This document shows, piece by piece, positions 34,593-44,566 of a stretch of 64,000 nucleotides of DNA. This DNA comes from CAIKLP01 sp965279595 (lineage in GTDB: Bacteria > Bacteroidota > Bacteroidia > Sphingobacteriales > Sphingobacteriaceae). The notes under the pieces are model-generated. The model was not told the origin of the DNA. It made no database searches and saw nothing but the letters and a program-made list of their open reading frames with translations. Every line of letters starts with the position of its first letter. Position 1 is the stretch's first letter. Location of the stretch: assembly GCA_965279595.1 (NCBI GenBank), contig OZ257246.1, forward strand, positions 992,001 through 1,056,000, in the 5' to 3' direction. The position numbers and the translations under genes are program-made.

Positions 34593-34937
34593 TTATTCCA
34601 TTATATCTTCAAAATAATTAAGAATTAATTGTTTTAGAACATACTCTTGTTCAATAACGGTGTATGCGGGTATTGGTTTAACAACTTTCCAATGTGGCCA
34701 GCCGTCTTGGTCCAAACCTTCTAATTCATAAAAACCCATGTCACTTAATAATCTACAAGTAGCAATATGCATTAATTCTTCTTTTTGTCTTTTTGAAAAT
34801 TTCTTTGGTCCTTTCCCTAATTCTTGAACACCAATCAAAAACAAAAAAACTTTTAAATCTGGTTCATCAGTATCGAATTCTAATGATATTTTGGAAGAAA
34901 GTTTTTTCCACTTTTCATTTATAATTTTTACATCCAT
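34593..34937 (-). CDS. Conserved hypothetical protein between mfd and cyclophilin
   Basis: A 114-aa soluble protein with no signal peptide. It is rich in charged residues, with segments KVFLFLIGVQELGKGPKKF and RQKEELMHIATCRLLSDMGF, then LDQDGWPHWKVVKPIP. It begins three bases after the mfd stop region on the same strand (mfd ends at 34941, this gene starts at 34937 going left). I recognise it as a short conserved protein of Bacteroidota but know no function or named domain. The tight coupling to mfd hints at a link to transcription-coupled repair, without direct evidence. Confidence 0.8.
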   Translation of the reverse strand: MDVKIINEKWKKLSSKISLEFDTDEPDLKVFLFLIGVQELGKGPKKFSKRQKEELMHIATCRLLSDMGFYELEGLDQDGWPHWKVVKPIPAYTVIEQEYVLKQLILNYFEDIME

Positions 34938-34940
34938 TGT

Positions 34941-37900
34941 TTAGCTAATTAATTGATTTTTATTTACAGTAATCATTCTGTTCAACAGTTCAATTCCTTG
35001 AGCTAAGGAATTAATCTGATCAAAAATTAAAAGCAAAGAAGCTTTGCTTTCCTTCATTTTAACACCTCTTGGATTTTGTTGCACAAACAATAAAATAGAT
35101 TTGAAAGAATCCGATTCATAAAATCCAGAAGCAGGGTTGGCAGGAAAATAGCCACGAAGAATATTGGTTTTTAAACTCAGTTTTTCAAATCCAATTTCCT
35201 TTGCTAACCATTGTAAACGCAATGCATTCATCAATTCCTTCACTTGATGTGGTATAGGTCCAAACCGGTCTATTAATTGATTTTCAAATGCAATTAAGTT
35301 TTCTTCTTTATCAATTTTATTTAATTCAGTATATAAATTTAATCTTTCAGAAATAGTACTAACATATTCATCTGGAATGAGTAATTCTAAATCAGTATCA
35401 ATTTGGCAAAAACTAACATGTGGTTGTGCAGGTTGGTCTTTAAATACTTCTTTAAATTCTACTTCTTTTAATTCTTGAATAGCTTCATCTAATATTTTGT
35501 GATATAATTCAAATCCTATTTCAGCGATAAATCCACTCTGTTCTGAACCTAATAAATTTCCTGCACCTCTAATATCAAGGTCTCTCATAGCCACATTGAA
35601 GCCACTTCCTAAATCTGAAAATTCTTCTATTGCACTTAATCTTTTTCTTGCTTCTGGTGTTAATACAGAAAGTGGGGGACTCAACAAATAACAAAATGCT
35701 TTTTTATTTGATCTTCCTACTCTGCCTCTCATCTGGTGTAAATCACTTAAGCCAAAATGATGAGCATTATTGATAATCATGGTATTTGCATTTGAAATAT
35801 CTAAACCCGATTCAATAATTGTTGTGGCTACTAAAACATCATACTCATTGGCCATGAATTTCAACATCACATCTTCCAATTGATCACCCTCCATTTGTCC
35901 ATGACCTACGCCCACTCTCACACCTGGGCAAAGTCGTTGTATCAAACCAGCAACTTGCATAATGTCTTGAACTCTATTATGAATAAAGAATAACTGTCCA
36001 CCTCTGCCAACTTCAAATTCAATTGCTTCTTGAATTAATTTTTCATTGAATACATGAAGTTCCGTAGTAACTGGTTGTCTATTTGGTGGTGGAGTGTTTA
36101 TAATAGAAAGATCACGAGCTCCCATTAATGAAAAATGCAATGTTCTAGGAATTGGTGTGGCAGTTAATGTAAGTGTATCAACATTGGCTCTAAATTGTTT
36201 AAGTTTTTCTTTAGTGCTTACACCAAATTTTTGTTCTTCATCAATAATCAATAAACCAAGATCCTTGAATTTAACATCCTTACTAACGATACGGTGTGTT
36301 CCAATTAAAATGTCAACTTTTCCTTCTGCAGTTCTTTGTAAACTTTCTTTAATTTCTTTTGCTGTTTTAAATCTTGAAATGTATTCAACATTACATGGAA
36401 AATCTTTCAATCTTTCCTTAAAAGTTTTATGATGTTGCATTGCTAAAATAGTAGTTGGTACCAATATGGCTACTTGCTTACTATCTGCAACTGCTTTAAA
36501 TGCTGCTCGCACAGCCACTTCTGTTTTTCCAAAACCTACATCACCACATATTAACCGATCCATTGGATGAGGAGATTCCATATCCTTTTTTAAATCTGCT
36601 GTTGCTTTTATTTGATCAGGAGTATCTTCATACATGAAGGATGCTTCGAGTTCAGTCTGTAAATAGGAATCGGGTGAAAATGAATTGCCTTTTTGAGCCT
36701 TTCTTATTGCGTAAAGTTTGATTAAATCACGAGCAATATCTTTAACTTTTTTTTTTGTAGTTTTTTTTAATTTCTCCCAAGCATCAGTTCCTAGTTTATG
36801 CATTTTAGGTGCAGTTCCATCTTTGCCAGAATATTTTGAGATTCTATTTAATGAATTGATATTTACATACAATAAATCATTGTCTGCGTAAATCAATCGA
36901 ATGGCTTCTTGAGTTTTTCCATTCACATCAATTTTTTCTAACCCAGCATATTTTCCAATTCCATGATCAATATGTACCACATAATCACCTGCCTTTAATT
37001 CTCTTAATTCTTTTAAAGTTAACGCTTGTGATTTAGCATAATTTTTATTGAGTTTATATTTATAGAAACGATCGAAGATTTGATGATCTGTATAGCAAGC
37101 TACATTTAAAGATTGATCAATGAAACCTTCTCGAATGGCAATATATATAGGGTTGAAACTAACCTTTTTATCTTCTTTACCTGCTCCTCTTGCTATGTCA
37201 TCAAATATACTATATAGTCTTTCCATTTGTTTTGCTTGCTCAGCAAAAATGAAATTTTGTATATGGCTTGATTCATTCTTTTTAAGATTATGTATTAATA
37301 GATTAAAATCTTTATTAAATGAAGGTTGTGGATTAAAATGAAAAAATTCAACATGATCGGCTTGGAAGTGAAATTGTTTTCCAAACTCTAATATGGGGTA
37401 GTTGTTTAACTGTTCACTGAATGATTCTTTATTTTGAAAAACTAATTCAGGATCTAAATATTCAGGATGAATAATTTTTTCTTCTTTAGTTAAGGCTCGG
37501 TAAATTTTCTTTGCTTTTTCGAATCCGTTTTCTAAAATGTCAAAAGTGAAATTCACATCTTTAATCCAAATATTACAACTCGTATCAATATAATTTAAAA
37601 ATGAAACAGTGTGGTTGGCTAATAATTTAGATTGAATATTGGGTACAATAGTTAAAGCACTTATATTTTCAACTGAAAGTTGGGTTTCCGTTTCAAAAGT
37701 TCTTATAGATTCAATATGATCGCCAAAAAATTCAATACGGTAAGGTAGTGGGTGAGAATATGAAAATATATCTACAATTCCACCTCTGATGGAGAATTGA
37801 CCAGCATCGTAAACAAAATCTACTCGCTCAAAATCAAACTCAATAAGAAATTCATTAATTGAATCGATGCTAACCCTTTCACCATTAACAAGTTCCAATG

Positions 37901-38333
37901 TATTTTGAGATAATATTTCTTGATCAACAACCAGTTCAGCAATTGCTTCTGGATAGGTAACAATTAATTTCCCATATTCTGAACTGTGTTTCAATTCATT
38001 TAAAACTTCGGCTCTTTGAAGAATTGCAGAGCTATCCAAGTTGGTAATATCGAATGGTTTTCGGTAAGATGACGGGAAAAGCAAAACCTGTTTTTCAGAT
38101 AAATTCTCAAGGTCATTCTGGAAATAAACTGCCTCTTCACGGTCGGCAAGGACAAATAGATTCCCTTGCTTTTGTAATGAATACAAAGCTAAAGCGATAA
38201 AAGCATCCGACGAACCCACCAATCCTTTAAGTTGTATGCGGGCATTCTTTTTTTTAGATAATGCAGCAGCAACAGTATGTAAGCGTTCGTCGGTTTTATA
38301 ATATTGAAACAAATCTTTATGATTCAAACCCAC
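34941..38333 (-). CDS. mfd: Transcription-repair coupling factor Mfd
   Basis: A 1130-aa ATP-dependent translocase that removes stalled RNA polymerase and recruits UvrA. Order of domains: UvrB-like D1/D2 (about 20-330), RNAP-interacting CarD-like domain (about 455-530: LKAGDYVVHIDHGIGKYAGL), helicase lobe 1 with Walker A GDVGFGKTEVA and DEEQ box, lobe 2 with TRG-like motif (ATTIIESGLDISNANTMI), and a C-terminal D7 domain (about 990-1130). The size is standard (1148 aa in E. coli). A -7 element lies 10 bp before the ATG, implying a very short leader. Confidence 0.98.
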   Translation of the reverse strand: MGLNHKDLFQYYKTDERLHTVAAALSKKKNARIQLKGLVGSSDAFIALALYSLQKQGNLFVLADREEAVYFQNDLENLSEKQVLLFPSSYRKPFDITNLDSSAILQRAEVLNELKHSSEYGKLIVTYPEAIAELVVDQEILSQNTLELVNGERVSIDSINEFLIEFDFERVDFVYDAGQFSIRGGIVDIFSYSHPLPYRIEFFGDHIESIRTFETETQLSVENISALTIVPNIQSKLLANHTVSFLNYIDTSCNIWIKDVNFTFDILENGFEKAKKIYRALTKEEKIIHPEYLDPELVFQNKESFSEQLNNYPILEFGKQFHFQADHVEFFHFNPQPSFNKDFNLLIHNLKKNESSHIQNFIFAEQAKQMERLYSIFDDIARGAGKEDKKVSFNPIYIAIREGFIDQSLNVACYTDHQIFDRFYKYKLNKNYAKSQALTLKELRELKAGDYVVHIDHGIGKYAGLEKIDVNGKTQEAIRLIYADNDLLYVNINSLNRISKYSGKDGTAPKMHKLGTDAWEKLKKTTKKKVKDIARDLIKLYAIRKAQKGNSFSPDSYLQTELEASFMYEDTPDQIKATADLKKDMESPHPMDRLICGDVGFGKTEVAVRAAFKAVADSKQVAILVPTTILAMQHHKTFKERLKDFPCNVEYISRFKTAKEIKESLQRTAEGKVDILIGTHRIVSKDVKFKDLGLLIIDEEQKFGVSTKEKLKQFRANVDTLTLTATPIPRTLHFSLMGARDLSIINTPPPNRQPVTTELHVFNEKLIQEAIEFEVGRGGQLFFIHNRVQDIMQVAGLIQRLCPGVRVGVGHGQMEGDQLEDVMLKFMANEYDVLVATTIIESGLDISNANTMIINNAHHFGLSDLHQMRGRVGRSNKKAFCYLLSPPLSVLTPEARKRLSAIEEFSDLGSGFNVAMRDLDIRGAGNLLGSEQSGFIAEIGFELYHKILDEAIQELKEVEFKEVFKDQPAQPHVSFCQIDTDLELLIPDEYVSTISERLNLYTELNKIDKEENLIAFENQLIDRFGPIPHQVKELMNALRLQWLAKEIGFEKLSLKTNILRGYFPANPASGFYESDSFKSILLFVQQNPRGVKMKESKASLLLIFDQINSLAQGIELLNRMITVNKNQLIS

Positions 38334-38343
38334 GAATTTTGGT

Positions 38344-38351
38344 CAAATATA
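38344..38351 (-). promoter_or_regulatory. Putative -7 element of the mfd promoter
   Basis: Minus-strand TATATTTG, exact TAnnTTTG, only 10 bp upstream of the mfd ATG at 38333. Confidence 0.45.
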
Positions 38352-38507
38352 ACACAATTTCATAGGCCTTTGATTTTCTTATAAAAAGTGCATTGTATCA
38401 ATATTTAAACACAATTACCGCCATTGGGCTGTGTTTCAACTGTTTCAATGGAAGTTTTTTTTAATTTAATTTTATAAACTTTCAAATTAAATGGTTTCTT
38501 TTGTTTT

Positions 38508-38526
38508 CTTAACATTGTCTTAACAT
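38508..38526 (+). promoter_or_regulatory. Pho-box-like direct repeat upstream of the phosphate uptake operon
   Basis: Two copies of CTTAACAT (38508-38515 and 38519-38526) start 11 bp apart, that is TTAACA repeats with 5-bp spacers, the geometry of PhoB/PhoP sites. Six bases later TATACTTT (38533-38540) could serve as -10/-7. The genes downstream are phosphate transport genes. Confidence 0.6.
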
Positions 38527-38559
38527 AAGCACTATACTTTTATGGCAAATAAAGTTTCC

Positions 38560-39207
38560 ATGTCATTAAATTCTATTTTTCAGTATTTCGTCCCAAAAGA
38601 CAAGAAATTCTTTCCATTATTTGAAGAAGCAAGTAATAATCTCATATTAATTTCAAGCAGTTTAATTGAAGCGGTTAATACCAATGATATTGAGCGCAGG
38701 AAGGAAATTATCAAACAAATTGAAGATTACGAGCACAAAGGAGATGAAATCACTCACTTAATATATCTTGAATTAAGTAAGAATTTTATCACACCATTTG
38801 ATAGAGAAGACATACATTCATTGGCAAGTGCAATTGATGATATAGCTGATTATATTCATGGTTCAGCAAATAGAATGTATTTGTATAATTTAACAAATAT
38901 AACAGAGCCAATTAAAAAGTTGGCTGAATTAATTCATCAAGGATGTAATGATATACATAAAGGTATTTCAGAATTGAAAGATTTAAAAAATATCAGAAAT
39001 GTAACTGACTCATGTGTTAGAATCAATAGCATGGAAAATCAGGCAGATTATATCTTTGACATGGCAGTTGCAGATTTATTTCAAAATGAAACTAATGCCA
39101 TTGAGTTATTTAAAATGAAAGAAGTTTTGAATGCGTTAGAAACGGCTACTGATAAATGTGAAGATGTTGCTAATGTAATGGAAACCATTATTGTAAAGCA
39201 CGCTTAA
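38560..39207 (+). CDS. DUF47 (PhoU-like) regulator of the Pit transporter
   Basis: A 215-aa all-helical cytoplasmic protein of the PhoU_div/DUF47 family, usually paired with Pit phosphate transporters. Characteristic sequence: FVPKDKKFFPLFEEASNNL at the N-terminus, EDYEHKGDEITHLIYLELS, FITPFDREDIHSLASAIDDI, and ALETATDKCEDVANVME at the end. An ATG 18 bp upstream (38542) gives six more residues, but a promoter-like TATACTTT ends only 2 bp before it, and homologues as I recall start near MSLNSIF; hence the choice of 38560. It lies 19 bp before pit. It probably controls or gates the transporter. Confidence 0.9.
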   Translation: MSLNSIFQYFVPKDKKFFPLFEEASNNLILISSSLIEAVNTNDIERRKEIIKQIEDYEHKGDEITHLIYLELSKNFITPFDREDIHSLASAIDDIADYIHGSANRMYLYNLTNITEPIKKLAELIHQGCNDIHKGISELKDLKNIRNVTDSCVRINSMENQADYIFDMAVADLFQNETNAIELFKMKEVLNALETATDKCEDVANVMETIIVKHA

Positions 39208-39226
39208 ATTCAATCAAAAAGTTCTT

Positions 39227-40288
39227 ATGAGTTTAACTCTACTATTTACTGTTATTGCTTTAGCATTGGTTTTTGATTATATCAACGGTTTCCATGATGC
39301 CGCAAACTCAATTGCTACTGTTGTTTCAACCAAAGTATTATCACCAACTCAAGCTGTGATATGGGCTGCATTTTTTAACTTTTTAGCATTTTTAATTTTT
39401 ACTAATCACAACGTTGCTAATACTGTAGCAAAAACAGTTGATACAACACAAATTAATTTAGTAGTAATTCTCGCTGGAATTATTGCAGCAATAACCTGGA
39501 GTTTGTTAACATGGTGGTTTGGAATTCCATCAAGTTCTTCTCATACATTAATAGGTGGTTTTGCAGGTGCTGCAATTGCACATGGAGGATTCACTATTGT
39601 CAATTTTCAAGTAATTGGTAAAGTTGCAGCATTTATTATTCTTGCTCCAATTATAGGTTTAATCATGGCCTATACAATTACAGTTATCATTTTGCATATA
39701 TGTAAATATGCAGTACCTTCCAAAGCAGAGGCTTGGTTTAAAAGATTGCAATTAGTTTCTTCAGCTGCATTTAGTTTAGGACATGGTGGAAATGATGCGC
39801 AAAAAGTAATGGGAATAATTGCCGCTGCAATTTTAGTTTATACAAATAACCCAAATGCTGATATAGCCAATATGCCTAGTTGGTTACATGTGTCTTCACA
39901 TTTAGTAAAAGGGAAAATGGTAATTGACAATTTCCCAAATTGGATTCCATTAGCATGTTATACTTCAATAGCTTTAGGTACAATGTCAGGTGGTTGGAAA
40001 ATTGTTAAGACCATGGGAACTAAAATTACAAAAGTAACACCACTTGAAGGTGTTGCTGCTGAAACTGCTGGTGCAATTACCTTGTTTATGACTGAACATT
40101 TTAAGATTCCTGTTTCAACAACACATACTATTACTGGTTCAATAATTGGAGTAGGAATGGCTAAACGTGTTTCAGCTGTAAGATGGGGAGTTACCGTAAA
40201 CCTTTTGTGGGCTTGGGTTTTAACCATTCCAGTTTCTGCTGTACTTGCAGCAATTCTATATTATATAATAAGTATTTTCATAAAATAG
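39227..40288 (+). CDS. pit: Low-affinity inorganic phosphate transporter Pit
   Basis: A 353-aa inner-membrane symporter of the PiT family with about nine or ten transmembrane segments. Both inverted signature motifs are present: GFHDAANSIATVVSTKVLSP (about 21-40) and FSLGHGGNDAQKVMGII (about 182-198). WWFGIPSSSSHTLIGG (about 95-110) and KIPVSTTHTITGSIIGVG are the paired re-entrant regions. It is the second gene of the DUF47-pit operon behind a Pho-box-like repeat. Substrate is phosphate with a co-transported cation; whether H+, metal complex or Na+ is not visible. Confidence 0.96.
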   Translation: MSLTLLFTVIALALVFDYINGFHDAANSIATVVSTKVLSPTQAVIWAAFFNFLAFLIFTNHNVANTVAKTVDTTQINLVVILAGIIAAITWSLLTWWFGIPSSSSHTLIGGFAGAAIAHGGFTIVNFQVIGKVAAFIILAPIIGLIMAYTITVIILHICKYAVPSKAEAWFKRLQLVSSAAFSLGHGGNDAQKVMGIIAAAILVYTNNPNADIANMPSWLHVSSHLVKGKMVIDNFPNWIPLACYTSIALGTMSGGWKIVKTMGTKITKVTPLEGVAAETAGAITLFMTEHFKIPVSTTHTITGSIIGVGMAKRVSAVRWGVTVNLLWAWVLTIPVSAVLAAILYYIISIFIK

Positions 40289-40295
40289 AAATACT

Positions 40296-42143
40296 TCAAT
40301 TCAATAGTTCATCTATACTTTGTACAGAGACATAGTGATAATTTGGTCTAGCTTTTTTATATGCCGATTTAGCAAATTTTCTGCCTTCTTCTGTTTTGAT
40401 TAATTCACGGTATAGTGGCATTAAAAATTTTCTCCTACCCACAGTAATTAAAAAATTTTCTAAAGCTGAATAGTCTTCTTGGTAATTATTTTTGATAACT
40501 AATTCAAACCAAGCTGCCTTTAATTCAGTATTACCGCTTTGAGCAAAATTGCAATTGTTTTTCAAATCAGAAGTTTGATTTTTGTTGAGCTGATTGGGTA
40601 ATGAACGAATAAAATAAAGCCATTCATGACTTGACCATTGTTTTGTGTCAAATTTATTTATTGATTTTCCATTTTCCCATTCATTCAAAATAGCATTTAC
40701 ATCTTCTAATCTTTCAGAACTAAATAACTCATGATTCACAGGCATTCCAGGCTTATATATCCATTCATTAGTTGCTATCTGCTTGATTAAGTTTTTATCA
40801 TTTTTTATCAATTCTTGATTCAGATAAAATAAAAACTCTTCAGTTGTTATAGTACTGAAAGCATGTGCTGAAAAATAATTTTTTAGAAATGAATCGAATT
40901 TTTCTCTTCCAACAACTTTTTCAATGTGAATTAAAAAGGCACAACCTTTTTCATAAGCAATATCACTTAATCCATCATCTGGGTTTCTGCCTTTTAAGTT
41001 TAATTTAAGTTTGGTATCTTCTGAAGTTTCACCAAATTCTTTCAATGTTTCTTCTAAATCTTGAGTTCCTAAAACTTGTAACATATCAGCATATTCTTTG
41101 CCTTCAATGGCTTCCATTATTCTTCTCTCAAAATAAACAGTAAATCCTTCATTTAACCAAAAGTCATCCCAAGTTGCATTGGTTACTAAATTTCCAGACC
41201 ATGAATGAGCTAATTCATGAGCGATTAAACTAACCAATGAACGATCACCTGCAATAATGGTTGGTGTGGCAAATGTTAATTCAGGATTTTCCATTCCTCC
41301 AAATGGAAATGACGAAGGAAGTACTAGAACATCATATTTACCCCATTGATAATTTCCATATAGACTTTCTGCTGCAGTAATCATTTTTGGTAAATCAATA
41401 AATTCTGCAGCACTTTTTTCTAGCATACTTGCTTCCGCATAAACACCACATTTCTCTCCAAGTGATTGAAAATGCAAATCGCCAACTGCCAAAGCCATCA
41501 GGTAAGAAGGAATAGGTTTGGTTTGTTGAAAATAATAAATTCCTGAATCGTTTCTTGATGTTGGATTGCTTGCGCTCATTAAAGCAATTAAGTTTTTGGG
41601 TACTTCTACTTTTGCTTCATATGTGAACCTTACTGATGGTCCATCTTGACATGGTATCCATGACCGAGCTAAAATAGCTTGTGATTGTGTAAATAAAAAT
41701 GGAAATTTTTTATCTGTAGTTTGAGATGGATTTAACCATTGCAATGCCGCCGCCTCTGGACTAGTGCTGTAAGTAATTTTTATTTTATCACTAGAATTTT
41801 TAATTAAAACCGCTAAACTTCTACCATGAATTTCTTCTTCTTTACCTAAAATAAATTCTAATGGATTGTTGTTTTCAAAATCTATAATTGATTTAATTTC
41901 TAATTGCTTAGTATCTAAATATAAAGTGTCAGTGTTTTCAATTTTATTTAATGTGTAAATTACTTCCGCATCAATAATTTTCTTTTCAAAATTAATTTTC
42001 AAATCAAGTTGCAGGTGTTTTATTGCAATTTTATTGGGTTGTGAAACACTGTGATCATCTATATTTATGGAAGAGTTATTCAATTTGTTTTTACATGAAA
42101 ATAGTCCCAAAAAGGCTAATGTGATAAAAAGTAATTTATTCAT
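40296..42143 (-). CDS. M1 family aminopeptidase lipoprotein (leukotriene-A4-hydrolase-like)
   Basis: A 615-aa envelope zinc aminopeptidase. With the start at ATG 42143 it has a clean lipoprotein signal (LAFLGLFSC, lipid on C17); the upstream in-frame ATG at 42158 merely adds five residues. Zinc site: HELAH (H309, H313) and E332 in WLNEGFTVYFERR. The exopeptidase motif FGGMENP is at about 282-288. A C-terminal helical domain (about 460-615) of the LTA4H type follows, so it belongs to the LTA4H branch. It likely trims peptides in the periplasm. It is convergent with pit (7-bp gap) and 34 bp downstream of a beta-barrel protein gene. Confidence 0.93.
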   Translation of the reverse strand: MNKLLFITLAFLGLFSCKNKLNNSSINIDDHSVSQPNKIAIKHLQLDLKINFEKKIIDAEVIYTLNKIENTDTLYLDTKQLEIKSIIDFENNNPLEFILGKEEEIHGRSLAVLIKNSSDKIKITYSTSPEAAALQWLNPSQTTDKKFPFLFTQSQAILARSWIPCQDGPSVRFTYEAKVEVPKNLIALMSASNPTSRNDSGIYYFQQTKPIPSYLMALAVGDLHFQSLGEKCGVYAEASMLEKSAAEFIDLPKMITAAESLYGNYQWGKYDVLVLPSSFPFGGMENPELTFATPTIIAGDRSLVSLIAHELAHSWSGNLVTNATWDDFWLNEGFTVYFERRIMEAIEGKEYADMLQVLGTQDLEETLKEFGETSEDTKLKLNLKGRNPDDGLSDIAYEKGCAFLIHIEKVVGREKFDSFLKNYFSAHAFSTITTEEFLFYLNQELIKNDKNLIKQIATNEWIYKPGMPVNHELFSSERLEDVNAILNEWENGKSINKFDTKQWSSHEWLYFIRSLPNQLNKNQTSDLKNNCNFAQSGNTELKAAWFELVIKNNYQEDYSALENFLITVGRRKFLMPLYRELIKTEEGRKFAKSAYKKARPNYHYVSVQSIDELLN

Positions 42144-42176
42144 ATTTAAATTCAGCAATGTTTGATTTAGGTTTAA

Positions 42177-42893
42177 TTATTGATTTACTGTGGGGCAAGT
42201 GTTTTTTTTCTTGTATCGAAAATCTTTTTCACCAATATTATAATAAAAGCCAATATAGAAAAATCCATATTTATCATTATTGTTTTTTAGAATAGTTGCA
42301 TCCAATTGATCAGTCATGGTTAAATAGTACCTATAACCAACAGTTAAATCAATTCTTTTAGACATAGCAGTTTTTCCTGATAAAGTTATTGGGATAATTG
42401 CATTTACTTGATTGGTTGTACTGGTATCGATTGAAGGTGTTTTAATTTGAGTAATCCTATTAATCATACCTAAACCCGTTGCAACACTTAAGTTTCCATT
42501 TGGTCCATCATAAAACATATACTTGATTGATCCTGAAATGTCGAATGAGTTTCTTATTTGATAGGAACTACCTTGACTAATAAAGGTCTGTTCATTTTGT
42601 GGTAGATTTATTTCTGCACCTTTGATGTTACCTAATAATCTTAAATCGAAGCTAGCAGAGAATCTATAATTAATGGGTTTTTCTAAATAAATATTTGTTG
42701 CAAATGAGTAATTATAATCTTGATAATCTGTATTGAAAAAAGTTTGTGAAGAAATTATTCCGGCAGAAATTCCAATGCTGAATGGTTCTTTTGATTTGGC
42801 ACTTCCATAAAGAAATTTTGATTTATTATTGAATTGTGCATGAGTACCTATAGCTAAAAATAAAACTAGAAATAACAAGGTTGCCTTTTTCAT
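42177..42893 (-). CDS. Outer-membrane beta-barrel protein of unknown function
   Basis: A 238-aa exported protein with a signal peptide (MKKATLLFLVLFLAIGTHA). The mature part shows alternating strands typical of a small OmpA/OmpW-like porin domain: YRFSASFDLRLLG, LSVATGLGMINR, RIDLTVGYRYYLTM, and KYGFFYIGFYYNIG. The last strand is followed by a basic tail (KDFRYKKKNTCPTVNQ), so it does not end in the usual aromatic residue. Nothing identifies a ligand. It may be co-transcribed with the M1 aminopeptidase. Confidence 0.8.
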   Translation of the reverse strand: MKKATLLFLVLFLAIGTHAQFNNKSKFLYGSAKSKEPFSIGISAGIISSQTFFNTDYQDYNYSFATNIYLEKPINYRFSASFDLRLLGNIKGAEINLPQNEQTFISQGSSYQIRNSFDISGSIKYMFYDGPNGNLSVATGLGMINRITQIKTPSIDTSTTNQVNAIIPITLSGKTAMSKRIDLTVGYRYYLTMTDQLDATILKNNNDKYGFFYIGFYYNIGEKDFRYKKKNTCPTVNQ

Positions 42894-42959
42894 TTTTAAA
42901 TTTATCTTTTTTTTCTTTTACATGAATGAAGATTTGTAAGAATTGTATCTTTAACCATT

Positions 42960-44333
42960 ATGGCAAAAGCAAAAACGACTTATTTCTGTCAAAATTGTGG
43001 TTATCAAGCTGCTAAATGGTTGGGTAATTGCCCATCTTGCTCTCAATGGAATACTTTTGTTGAAGAAATTGTTGAAAAAAATTCAGCTAAAATTGAATGG
43101 AAGCAAAGTGTTAGCACCAAAATAAGTAACAAGCCTATTTTAATCAATACTATTGAAGAGGCTGATGAGAAAAGAATTGTTACCAATGATCTAGAATTAA
43201 ATAGGGTTTTAGGTGGAGGTATTGTTCCTGGATCATTGGTGCTAATTGGAGGTGAACCAGGAATTGGTAAATCAACTTTAATGTTGCAACTAGCCTTGAG
43301 TTTGAAAAAATTGAAGGTGTTATATGTTTCTGGTGAAGAAAGTGAGCATCAAATAAAAATGCGGGCCTCAAGAATATCTGAAAAGGAAACAAGCAATTGT
43401 TTTGTCTTAACAGAAACGTCGACACAAAATATATTCAAACAAATTGAAGAGTTGATACCTGAAATTGTAATCATTGATTCCATTCAGACACTTTATTCAT
43501 CACATATAGAATCAACACCTGGAAGTGTTTCGCAAATAAGAGAATGTACCGCGGAGTTATTGCGTTTCGCTAAAGAAACGGCAACACCTGTTTTTTTAGT
43601 TGGTCACATCACCAAAGATGGAGCAATTGCAGGTCCAAAAATTTTAGAGCATATGGTTGATACCGTACTCCAGTTTGAAGGCGATCAACACCACACATAT
43701 AGAATGTTGCGATCAGTGAAAAATAGATTTGGTTCAACAGCGGAATTGGGAATTTATGAAATGCAAAGTACTGGCTTACGACAAGTCCATAATCCTTCAG
43801 AAATATTAATTTCACAGCGTGCCGAAGATTTAAGTGGGATTACCATTTCAGTAATGATAGAGGGTATGAGACCGATGTTAATTGAATCACAAGCTTTGGT
43901 AAGTGCTGCTGCATATGGAACGCCACAAAGGTCTTCAACGGGTTTTGATGCAAGGCGTATGAATATGCTTTTAGCGGTATTGGAAAAAAGATGTGGATTT
44001 AGATTAGGAGTGAAAGATGTTTTTTTAAATATTACTGGAGGAATAAAAGTTGAAGATCCTGCAATCGATTTGGGTGTTATAAGTGCAATCATTTCTTCAC
44101 ATGAAGATATTCCAATTTCTTCTAAAACATGTTTTGCAGCTGAAGTAGGATTGTCAGGTGAAATTAGAAATGTTAATCGAGTTGAACAAAGAATTGCTGA
44201 GGCTGAAAGATTGGGATTTGAAAAAATAATTGTTTCGAACTATGCTGTAAAAGGCATCAATAGGAAGCACTTTAATTTACAAATAGTGGCAGTTAGTAGG
44301 TTAGACGAATTGTTCAAAGAATTGTTTGGTTAG
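42960..44333 (+). CDS. radA: DNA repair protein RadA (Sms)
   Basis: A 457-aa RecA-related helicase acting on branched recombination intermediates. The N-terminal C4 zinc finger uses C10, C13, C24 and C27 (CQNCGYQAAKWLGNCPSC). The ATPase core has Walker A GGEPGIGKSTLML (about 96-108) and the RadA-specific KNRFGSTAELGIYEM (about 253-267). The C-terminal Lon-protease-like domain (about 285-457) is degenerate in its active site, as in all RadA. TATCTTTA, one base off the -7 consensus, lies six bases before the ATG. Confidence 0.97.
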   Translation: MAKAKTTYFCQNCGYQAAKWLGNCPSCSQWNTFVEEIVEKNSAKIEWKQSVSTKISNKPILINTIEEADEKRIVTNDLELNRVLGGGIVPGSLVLIGGEPGIGKSTLMLQLALSLKKLKVLYVSGEESEHQIKMRASRISEKETSNCFVLTETSTQNIFKQIEELIPEIVIIDSIQTLYSSHIESTPGSVSQIRECTAELLRFAKETATPVFLVGHITKDGAIAGPKILEHMVDTVLQFEGDQHHTYRMLRSVKNRFGSTAELGIYEMQSTGLRQVHNPSEILISQRAEDLSGITISVMIEGMRPMLIESQALVSAAAYGTPQRSSTGFDARRMNMLLAVLEKRCGFRLGVKDVFLNITGGIKVEDPAIDLGVISAIISSHEDIPISSKTCFAAEVGLSGEIRNVNRVEQRIAEAERLGFEKIIVSNYAVKGINRKHFNLQIVAVSRLDELFKELFG

Positions 44334-44566
44334 TATAACAATCAAAGATTTTCAGGTGGTATAATTGCACATTATGAGCTAACTGAATTGAATTAAACTA
44401 TAGCTTAGATATCCTTTATATGCATTCATGGAGTTTATGGTATTCTAATATGGTTATTTTAAGCCCATTCAAAAGCAAATAAATAAAAACACATTTTGCT
44501 CAAAAATTCCAAAGAATATTTTATTTTAGCTACTTTAATAAATATTGACCCTATAAAAACAACCTA

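Noticed and set aside
40289..40295. Terminator between convergent pit and M1 aminopeptidase genes
   Set aside because: Only 7 bp separate the genes and no hairpin was found.
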